Of a stretch of DNA of 5,663 bases, positions 1 to 4,675 are shown piece by piece. The stretch spans positions 1-5,663 of the forward strand of contig CAJXMS010000156.1 in the NCBI GenBank assembly GCA_913056475.1. The letters are read 5' to 3'. The translations under genes and the position numbers were made by a program. The notes under the pieces were generated by a model, which was not told the DNA's origin, did not search any database, and saw nothing but the letters and a program-made list of their open reading frames with translations. Source of the stretch: an uncultured Bacteroidota bacterium. GTDB lineage: Bacteria > Bacteroidota > Bacteroidia > Flavobacteriales > Schleiferiaceae. Each line of letters opens with the position of its first letter. The stretch's first letter is position 1.

Positions 1-937
1 TGTAAATCATGTGTCGCTGCTCAGCGGGTAAATGCGGGAGCTGCCGCATGTAATCTTTCTGGGTAGTCACTACCGGAATGCCCTGCGAGAGGTGTTCTTG
101 AAGGCGGGCCAGGTCTGCTGGGGTAAAACGATGATGATCCGGGTAAGCCAGGTGTTCTACTACGGTGTAGCGCTCCTCCAGATGCTCCAGGAATGGCTCC
201 GGATGAGCGATGCCGGTAAGGGCTGCCACCAACGATTGCGCCGGGGGGTGGCCCTTCAGGTTGCGGGGCGGCTGATAGCTCAGCTGGCTAAAAAAGACCG
301 GCGCCCTGGTGTAGCGCTGGATGGCTGCCTGGTAATGTGCTCTTTGCTTGGCGTTTAAGTGGGGCGGGCATTTGGTCACCACCACGGCGTGGGCTCGCGT
401 TGCGCCTTGCCTACTTTCCCGGAGGCGTCCCATGGGCAAGGGCCAGTCGCTGAAAAAGGGATCTTGCCAGGTGGTAAGGAGAAGCCGGAAGTGACCCAAA
501 ACATAGCGGTGCTGGAAAGCATCATCTAAGAGGGCGGCCTGTAAATCAGGGTTTTTTTCAAGAGCCTGGGTGAGCCCTTCCTGGCGCCGCTCGGCTACCC
601 ATACTTGCGCCTGGGGGAAATTGCGTGCTATCTGAGTGGGCTCATCGCCATACATAGCCGCATCTCCTTCTTCGGGTACCAGGAAGGTGCCCTTGCTGCG
701 CCTGCCATAGCCACGGCTTATCACCGCTACGGGCCGGAGCTTAAGTTCTTGAAGGAGCCATTCCACCATGGGCGTCTTGCCGGTACCTCCGGTGTTTAGA
801 TTGCCCACCACGATTACCGGCAGGGGAAAGAGGCGCTGGGGCAGATAGCCCTGCTTAAAAGCCCAGTTGCGCAAGGTCATTACCCCCTGGTAGAGGAGGC
901 CTAGCGGCCAAAGGAGAAAGCGGAAAATATCCATCAT
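1..937 (-). CDS. lpxK: Tetraacyldisaccharide 4'-kinase LpxK (3' end cut by window edge)
   Basis: LpxK phosphorylates the 4' position of the tetraacyl-disaccharide 1-phosphate lipid A precursor, using ATP at the inner face of the inner membrane. Reading the minus strand from ATG at 937 gives 312 open codons without a stop, running off position 1. The N-terminus is hydrophobic (MMDIFRFLLWPLGLLY), as expected for the membrane-anchoring helix. A P-loop, GNLNTGGTGKTP, lies at residues 45-56; the SRGYGR segment is at 74-79; the DDAFQHR motif holding the catalytic Asp is at 138-144; YPDHHRF is at 265-271; TTQKDYMR is at 291-298. All are LpxK hallmarks. Family members are usually about 330-360 residues, so perhaps 20-50 residues are missing. 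The start ATG overlaps the miaA stop by four bases (ATGA); a second ATG follows immediately at 934. Identification is firm. Confidence 0.95.
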   Translation of the reverse strand, partial: MMDIFRFLLWPLGLLYQGVMTLRNWAFKQGYLPQRLFPLPVIVVGNLNTGGTGKTPMVEWLLQELKLRPVAVISRGYGRRSKGTFLVPEEGDAAMYGDEPTQIARNFPQAQVWVAERRQEGLTQALEKNPDLQAALLDDAFQHRYVLGHFRLLLTTWQDPFFSDWPLPMGRLRESRQGATRAHAVVVTKCPPHLNAKQRAHYQAAIQRYTRAPVFFSQLSYQPPRNLKGHPPAQSLVAALTGIAHPEPFLEHLEERYTVVEHLAYPDHHRFTPADLARLQEHLSQGIPVVTTQKDYMRQLPHLPAEQRHMIY

Positions 938-1836
938 AGGGCCTGAATTAAGTGGAGCGCTTCCGCGTCTTGATGGGGGGCTAACCAGTGGGGATTTTCT
1001 TGATGACGAAACCAGGTAAGCTGGCGTTTGGCATAGCGCCGCGTGTTTTTTTGCAAGGTATCCACGGCCTGTGCATAAGAACACTCGCCTTCCAGGTACT
1101 GAAAAAGCTCGCGGTAGCCTACCGTTTGGAGGGCTTGTTCATTTCGGTAGGGCCATAGCTGCTCTACTTCTTTTAACCAGCCGCGTTCCAGCATGGTCAG
1201 GGCCCTTTTATTGATGCGTTCGTAGAGCTGCGCCCGCGGCATATCCAGTCCGATTACCAGGGACTGAAAGGGCCGTTGTTTTCCTTTCTGTGTGCGTAGT
1301 TCGCTGTAGGTTTGGCCCGTGGCTTCTATGATCTCCAGCGCCCGGATGAGGCGGCGGGGATTCTGGATATCCGCAGCTGCGTAGTATTGAGGATCTTTTT
1401 CTTTAAGGGTGGTCTGAAGGGAGGCCAGACCCTTTTCTTTAAGCTGGGTTTCCCAGTAATTTCGCTGGCTTTCCTGTGCCGGCGGAAGAGGGTCTAAGCC
1501 CTGCCGGAGGGCTTGCATGTAGAGGCCACTGCCGCCCACTATCACTACCCGCTGGTATTGGTCCAGCAATTTTTGGAGTCTTGGGAGAGAGGCCTGTTCA
1601 AATTGATGGGCATTCCAGGGACTGTTCACGGAGCGGTGGCCAATAAAGTGGTGAGGCACGTCCTGCAGCTCTTCCGGGCTGGGGGGCGCTGCTCCAATGG
1701 CCAGCTCCTGGTAAAATTGGCGGGCATCGAAGGAAAGAATCTCAGTTTGTAGGGTTTTGGCCAGCTTTATGGCAAAGGCCGTTTTCCCCACGGCCGTGGG
1801 GCCGCATACAAATATAGCCAGCGGTAGGGAAGACAT
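934..1836 (-). CDS. miaA: tRNA dimethylallyltransferase MiaA
   Basis: MiaA transfers a dimethylallyl group from DMAPP to N6 of A37 in tRNAs that read UNN codons, the first step to ms2i6A. The 300-residue product is full length for the family. A P-loop, GPTAVGKT, is at residues 12-19. The substrate-contacting motif SFDARQFY is at 35-42, with Asp37 as the expected general base. HHFIGH and a following swinging-loop region precede VGGSGLYMQAL (roughly 100-110). The RRLIRALEIIEATG segment and a basic, Trp/Arg-rich C-terminal part (RRYAKRQLTWFRHQ) bind tRNA. Oddities are Ala38 where most homologues have Ser, and GAAPP in place of the usual GTA-x-P. The ATG at 1836 is 15 bp beyond the permease stop; the stop overlaps the lpxK start by four bases, so translation is probably coupled. 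No Shine-Dalgarno is visible, normal for Bacteroidota. Confidence 0.97.
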   Translation of the reverse strand: MSSLPLAIFVCGPTAVGKTAFAIKLAKTLQTEILSFDARQFYQELAIGAAPPSPEELQDVPHHFIGHRSVNSPWNAHQFEQASLPRLQKLLDQYQRVVIVGGSGLYMQALRQGLDPLPPAQESQRNYWETQLKEKGLASLQTTLKEKDPQYYAAADIQNPRRLIRALEIIEATGQTYSELRTQKGKQRPFQSLVIGLDMPRAQLYERINKRALTMLERGWLKEVEQLWPYRNEQALQTVGYRELFQYLEGECSYAQAVDTLQKNTRRYAKRQLTWFRHQENPHWLAPHQDAEALHLIQAL

Positions 1837-1851
1837 AATAAAGGAGTAAAG

Positions 1852-2679
1852 CTAAAGGTCTCTTCTTAAAACCAGCTGATAGGCTGCCGTAAAAAAGAGA
1901 GCCAGGTAGGCCCAACTGAGGCCAAAGGCTTTCCAGGGGAAACCTTCTTGGTGGGCCAGGCCTATAATTTGATCTACTTTGGTAAGACGGGTGAAAGGTT
2001 CTTCGATGAGGCTGCGCCCCGGCTGCATGGGTAAGAACTGGCCTAGGTCTTCGCCCAGGACGAAGTAGAGGATATTTTCCAGAATGAAGTAGTAGAGAAG
2101 AAACAATAAAATGGCGGCCGCCCCCCGCTTAAGGGTCCAGGCAAGTAAAAAAGCGAGGGAAAAGCACAGCAGATACTCGGTAAACAAAGCGGCCAAAACC
2201 GGCAGCCCTTTCAGATAACTGGCACTATCTGGCTGTTCATGCCCTAGCGCCATGACCAGGGTGGCTACCCCACTGAGGAGCGTGAGCCCCAGGGCCATGA
2301 GGAGCATGGTGATGAGTTTGCTGCCAAAAAACTGTTTTCTGCTTAGGCCGTCGATGATGTTTTGCCGGGCGGTGCGAAAGGTAAACTCATTGGTAACGGA
2401 GAGGATAACGAGAATAGCGGCAAAGAATTTAAAATAGCCCGCCAGATAGGCCAGGTTGGCATAAGCACGGGGCATTTGGTACAGGCCCAGCGCAGCGAAA
2501 TCTTCCTGCAGGGGAGTGAGTTGCTTGCCTTCTCCGTCTTCGGCAGGTTGTTGGCCGAAGGCATTGATATCACCAAAAAAGACCAGCAAAAGAAGAACCA
2601 GAAGCAGCATTACCAAGGTGCTAATGGCAAAGAAGCGGTAGCGCCGCAGTTTGAGCCATTCGAGTCGAAGAAGTTTCAT
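1852..2679 (-). CDS. ABC-2-type transporter permease
   Basis: This is an integral membrane subunit, probably forming an ABC exporter with the ATPase encoded just upstream. From ATG at 2679 it has 275 residues; a GTG directly before it (2682-2680) would add one residue. Visible parts, numbered from that GTG: a short basic cytoplasmic start (KLLRLEWLKLRRYRFF), then hydrophobic stretches at about 18-36, 77-97, 120-146, 160-183, 188-209 and 252-272, giving six membrane segments. A polar extracytoplasmic loop rich in Q, E and D lies at about 38-72. The cytoplasmic coupling stretch NEFTFRTARQNIIDGLSR at 98-115 matches the E-x-x-x-x-T...G-x-S-R pattern of ABC-2 permeases. The ATPase stop and this start overlap as TGATG, so subunit synthesis is likely coupled. 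The substrate cannot be read from the sequence; the family includes peptide-antibiotic immunity exporters and many uncharacterised ones. Confidence 0.9.
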   Translation of the reverse strand: MKLLRLEWLKLRRYRFFAISTLVMLLLVLLLLVFFGDINAFGQQPAEDGEGKQLTPLQEDFAALGLYQMPRAYANLAYLAGYFKFFAAILVILSVTNEFTFRTARQNIIDGLSRKQFFGSKLITMLLMALGLTLLSGVATLVMALGHEQPDSASYLKGLPVLAALFTEYLLCFSLAFLLAWTLKRGAAAILLFLLYYFILENILYFVLGEDLGQFLPMQPGRSLIEEPFTRLTKVDQIIGLAHQEGFPWKAFGLSWAYLALFFTAAYQLVLRRDL

Positions 2680-3599
2680 CACTGATCTACGAGTTTTAAA
2701 AATTCCGCTTCCAGGTTGCTGCGGCGTTCCTTAAGGTGCTTGAGGTAGTAGCCCTTTTCGGCCAAATAACGGTTGAGCTGGGCCGCATCATAAGCGGGAT
2801 GAAGCTTTACCAGCCAAAGCGAATCTTCCGGTTGCGCTTCTGCTACGGACGGGGCGTTTTGAAGAATAGGGCCGAGCTCTTGGGCGCCTTCGTAGCCCAG
2901 TTCCCAAAGGCTATCTCCGGGAACCATACCGGCTACCGTGCCCTGGTAGAGCAATTGACCTTGCCGCAGCACCGCTACGTGGTCACATATTTTTTCTACT
3001 TCCGCCAGGATGTGGCTGGCCATGATAACGGTGATACCCCGGCGGGCGATGTCGAGTATAATTTGCCGGACTTCGGCTATTCCCTGCGGATCCAGGCCAT
3101 TGGTGGGCTCATCCAGTACCAATACTTCCGGATCGGTAAGTAGAGCAGCTGCTATGGCCAGCCGCTGTCGCATGCCCAGGCTGTAATGTTTAAAGGGGCT
3201 GCGACGCCTATCGTGAAGGTTTACCGTTTTGAGTACTTCCTGATAGGGAGGGGCGGAGAGGGATTTGATTTCGGCCACCAGGCGCAGGTTTTCCAGGGCG
3301 TTTAAGTAAGGGTAGAAGTTGGGCGTCTCTAGAAGCGCCCCCATTCGTTGCTTTAGGGGCGGATTATCTCGTCCTTGGAACCACTGGAAGGTGCCGCTGC
3401 TGGGGTGGGTAATCCCTAAAACCATTCCCAGGGTGGTGGTTTTGCCACTACCGTTGGGCCCCAAGAGGCCAAATACGCTCCCTTTTTGGATCTGAAGAGA
3501 AAGGTCTTCTACGGCGGTAAATGCACCGTATTGTTTACGCAGGTGAGCGGTGTGTAAGACGGTTTCTGTATTGGTCTCGCCAACCGTTTGACTTGACAA
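2679..3599 (-). CDS. ABC transporter ATP-binding protein (BcrA/LanF-like, TTG start)
   Basis: This cytoplasmic ATPase should power the permease encoded immediately downstream. The 306 residues hold a full nucleotide-binding domain: Walker A GPNGSGKTT at 47-55, signature YSLGMRQR at 139-146, Walker B VLVLDEP at 159-165, D-loop GLD at 168-170 and H-loop His196 in ASHIL. At the Q-loop position the sequence is ALLETPNFYPYL, so Glu91 replaces Gln, as in the E-loop of lantibiotic/bacitracin-type ATPases. Residues about 215-306 form the extra C-terminal region common in such proteins. The start is chosen as TTG at 3599. An in-frame stop (TAG at 3617-3615) lies six codons upstream, and the first 50 or so codons, up to Walker A, contain no ATG or GTG in a sensible place. 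The gene is the promoter-proximal member of the apparent ABC-miaA-lpxK operon. The function as an exporter ATPase is firm; the substrate is unknown. Confidence 0.93.
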   Translation of the reverse strand: MSSQTVGETNTETVLHTAHLRKQYGAFTAVEDLSLQIQKGSVFGLLGPNGSGKTTTLGMVLGITHPSSGTFQWFQGRDNPPLKQRMGALLETPNFYPYLNALENLRLVAEIKSLSAPPYQEVLKTVNLHDRRRSPFKHYSLGMRQRLAIAAALLTDPEVLVLDEPTNGLDPQGIAEVRQIILDIARRGITVIMASHILAEVEKICDHVAVLRQGQLLYQGTVAGMVPGDSLWELGYEGAQELGPILQNAPSVAEAQPEDSLWLVKLHPAYDAAQLNRYLAEKGYYLKHLKERRSNLEAEFLKLVDQ

Positions 3600-3623
3600 A
3601 ATATAAAGATGTTGCTAAATTGG
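3593..3623 (+). promoter_or_regulatory. Candidate promoter for the 97-residue gene
   Basis: TTG at 3593-3595 and TAAATTGG at 3616-3623 are 20 bp apart. This fits the Bacteroidota pattern of a -33 TTG/TTTG and a -7 TAnnTTTG box, with one mismatch in the -7 box. Transcription would begin near 3629, leaving a leader of about 20 bases before the ATG at 3651. The -33 part lies inside the first codons of the divergent ATPase gene. Confidence 0.4.
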
Positions 3624-3650
3624 TAGGCTAAATTAAGGGAACTGATCGTT

Positions 3651-3944
3651 ATGAAAAACCAGAATACCACAGAAGTAATTCCCAAGGAGAAAGTAAGCCA
3701 TTTGCATTTTCCCCTTCAAGACACTTTGGCCGAGACCTCCAAGCGAGCGGAGCGAGCCAGGATGCTGCACAGGGCTACCGGACTGGGCAACCTAGAAAGG
3801 CGTAAGGTTCACATCATTTTTGAAGATCGTGATGGGCTGAAGGAGGTTTATACCACCATTTGGGCGGTAAACCGAGGCCGGGTGGTACTTAAGGAAGGTC
3901 GCATGATACCTACCCATCGGGTTCATGCGGTGCGTATCGAGTAA
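3651..3944 (+). CDS. Small conserved Bacteroidota protein of unknown function (97 aa)
   Basis: I do not know a function for this protein. The 97 residues have a polar, probably flexible N-terminus (about 1-28), then a charged helical stretch (about 29-44, TSKRAERARMLHRAT). A compact domain with alternating hydrophobic residues follows: GNLERRKVHIIFEDRDGLKE, then VYTTIWAV, GRVVLKEGRMIP and a closing HRVHAVRIE. The pattern suggests four or five beta strands, as in a small SH3/Sm-like barrel. I recall similar LGN...KV-x-I-x-F...TTIW...LK-G-x-IP-x-x-I proteins from Flavobacteriia, but could not search. There is no signal peptide, membrane segment or cysteine. ATG at 3651 is the only sensible start: an in-frame TAG lies at 3624-3626, and AAGGGA at 3635-3640 is only a weak ribosome-binding candidate. 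It is divergent from the ABC operon and convergent with marR, so probably transcribed alone. Confidence 0.82.
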   Translation: MKNQNTTEVIPKEKVSHLHFPLQDTLAETSKRAERARMLHRATGLGNLERRKVHIIFEDRDGLKEVYTTIWAVNRGRVVLKEGRMIPTHRVHAVRIE

Positions 3945-4027
3945 GGGAGCGCAAATTCCTCTGAGGCTTAAGCAAAAAATAGCTTCCAAAGAAGAGGCCT
4001 GGCCGTATGCCTTTAGCTTGCATAGGT

Positions 4028-4045
4028 TTCCAAAAGCTTGTGGAA
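4028..4045. repeat. 18-bp imperfect palindrome in the convergent gap
   Basis: TTCCAAAAGCTTGTGGAA reads as its own complement except for one mismatched pair (A4033 with G4040). It lies in the 157-bp gap between the ends of the 97-residue gene and marR. It could form a hairpin that helps end transcription from either side, or be a protein site. No T-run follows closely on either strand, so a classical terminator is not shown. Confidence 0.35.
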
Positions 4046-4083
4046 GTGGTAGGGGCGGGAATTCTCTTCTCCGGGGGCGGTAT

Positions 4084-4116
4084 GGATTTAGTGCACAAAT
4101 CCTACGAATGCGTAGG
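4084..4116 (-). terminator. Two overlapping hairpins at the end of marR (possible terminator)
   Basis: CCTACG (4101-4106) and CGTAGG (4111-4116) form a perfect 6-bp stem with a 4-base loop, spanning the marR stop codon. GGATTT (4084-4089) and AAATCC (4097-4102) form a second 6-bp stem around a GTGCAC core. The two stems share bases 4101-4102, so they cannot both form fully. The position at the 3' end suits transcript termination or end stabilisation, but no U-tract follows on the minus strand, hence the low confidence. Confidence 0.3.
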
Positions 4117-4581
4117 CTCTTCTTCCGCTTTGGTAGCCCGAACTTTATCCAGGAGCTGGCTGAGCGTTTCGGCTTCGCTTTCGCTCAGGCCTCCCAGAAG
4201 CTCATCCAGTTCTTGCTCCCGCCCATCGAGCTCCTGGAGTATGGCCATCCCTCGTCTGGTTATGGCAATGTCCACTAAGCGACGATCGTTTTCGCAGGCC
4301 GTTTTTTTAACCAGTTTTTTCTTGATGAGGCGGTCTACAATCCGGCTGGTATCGCTCATCTTATCGAGCATGCGATCTCTTATCTGGAGCGTACTAAGGG
4401 GCTGGGGGTGACTTCCCCGTAGGATGCGTAGCACATTATACTGCTGGTGGGTCAGGTTCGCCTCGGCCATAAAACCGCGGATATGCTGCAAGATCCAGTT
4501 GTGGGTGTAAAGCATATTGAGCATAGCTTTTTGGCGGCTGCTACGGAAAGTACTTTGCTTTATGGCTTCTTTTATTCCCAT
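4102..4581 (-). CDS. MarR-family transcriptional regulator
   Basis: This is a 159-residue dimeric winged-helix DNA-binding repressor or activator, a typical MarR length. Helices at about 14-40 and 110-150 should form the dimer interface. The DNA-binding domain is in the middle: LTHQQYNVLRIL (43-54), the first helix of the domain; PLSTLQIRDRM (61-71); recognition helix SDTSRIVDRLIKKKLV (76-91); and a wing with the DRR signature at 99-101, ending in ITRRGMAIL. The only cysteine, Cys96, sits in the wing. The ligand and targets are not evident. The gene is divergent from the DUF2851 gene, across a 94-bp gap that holds its own strong promoter candidate and short inverted repeats, so autoregulation is plausible (inference). 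ATG at 4581 gives the expected N-terminus; no Shine-Dalgarno is seen. Confidence 0.93.
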   Translation of the reverse strand: MGIKEAIKQSTFRSSRQKAMLNMLYTHNWILQHIRGFMAEANLTHQQYNVLRILRGSHPQPLSTLQIRDRMLDKMSDTSRIVDRLIKKKLVKKTACENDRRLVDIAITRRGMAILQELDGREQELDELLGGLSESEAETLSQLLDKVRATKAEEEPTHS

Positions 4582-4584
4582 GAA

Positions 4585-4616
4585 TTGGTCATTAAGAGAA
4601 GTTTTTCATAATTTTA
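4585..4616 (+). promoter_or_regulatory. Weak candidate promoter for the DUF2851 gene
   Basis: TTG at 4585-4587 and TAATTTTA at 4609-4616 are 21 bp apart. The -7 box differs from TAnnTTTG at its last base. It would start transcription near 4622, giving a leader of about 50 bases, and would overlap the start region of divergent marR transcripts. The support is only pattern and spacing. Confidence 0.25.
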
Positions 4617-4618
4617 AG

Positions 4619-4651
4619 CAAATATAGGGAAATCACATTCCTGTGTTCAAA
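4619..4651 (-). promoter_or_regulatory. Promoter for marR (TTTG-N21-TATATTTG)
   Basis: On the minus strand TTTG (4651-4648) and TATATTTG (4626-4619) are 21 bp apart. Both match the Bacteroidota primary sigma factor consensus (-33 TTTG, -7 TAnnTTTG) without mismatch. The start of transcription should fall near 4613, leaving a leader of about 30 bases before the marR ATG at 4581. This is the clearest promoter in the window. Confidence 0.6.
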
Positions 4652-4657
4652 CATTGA
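4634..4657. promoter_or_regulatory. Possible MarR operator (two short inverted repeats)
   Basis: CACA-TTCC-TGTG (4634-4645) lies between the -33 and -7 boxes of the marR promoter. TCAA-ACA-TTGA (4647-4657) covers the -33 box. MarR proteins commonly bind short palindromes overlapping their own promoter, so either could be an operator. Arms of only 4 bp can easily arise by chance, and no second copy was seen elsewhere in the window. Confidence 0.2.
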
Positions 4658-4675
4658 TATCTAAGCGCCTGACCT

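Noticed and set aside
32..358. Open frame of 108 codons on the plus strand
   Set aside because: It lies wholly antisense to lpxK, whose motifs are unmistakable in the minus frame; the plus-strand translation shows no family-like pattern.
605..799. Open frame of 64 codons on the plus strand
   Set aside because: It is antisense to the P-loop region of lpxK and has no supporting start signals.
1312..1752. Two plus-strand open frames opposite miaA
   Set aside because: They are antisense to strongly conserved MiaA segments, and their composition is as expected of a shadow frame.
2112..2125. GGCGGCCGCC palindrome
   Set aside because: It encodes an Arg-Gly-Ala-Ala-Ala stretch of the permease and is explained by GC-rich codons.
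2252..2685. Open frames on both strands overlapping the permease gene
   Set aside because: The minus frame with six membrane segments explains the sequence; the others are low-complexity shadows.
2736..3143. Open frame of 135 codons on the plus strand
   Set aside because: It is antisense to the ATPase from Walker B to the C-terminus and has no recognisable domain.
3958..3987. GCTTAAGC palindrome followed by AAAAAAT as a terminator after the 97-residue gene
   Set aside because: The stem is short and A-T rich in its centre, and the following run is A, not T, on the sense strand, so it does not resemble an intrinsic terminator.
3792..4098. Minus-strand open frames across the end of the 97-residue gene and the following gap
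   Set aside because: They are Pro-rich translations with no domain pattern and would conflict with the better-supported plus-strand gene. The part in the gap has no start signals.
4000..4104. Possible tRNA-like or small RNA gene in the convergent gap
   Set aside because: The AGTGGTAG stretch recalls a D-arm, but there is no T-arm GGTTCGAATCC-like sequence and no matching acceptor stem.
3925..4411. Two plus-strand open frames overlapping marR
   Set aside because: One is Ser/Arg-rich, the other a mix typical of shadow frames; both are antisense to the well-formed MarR winged-helix domain.
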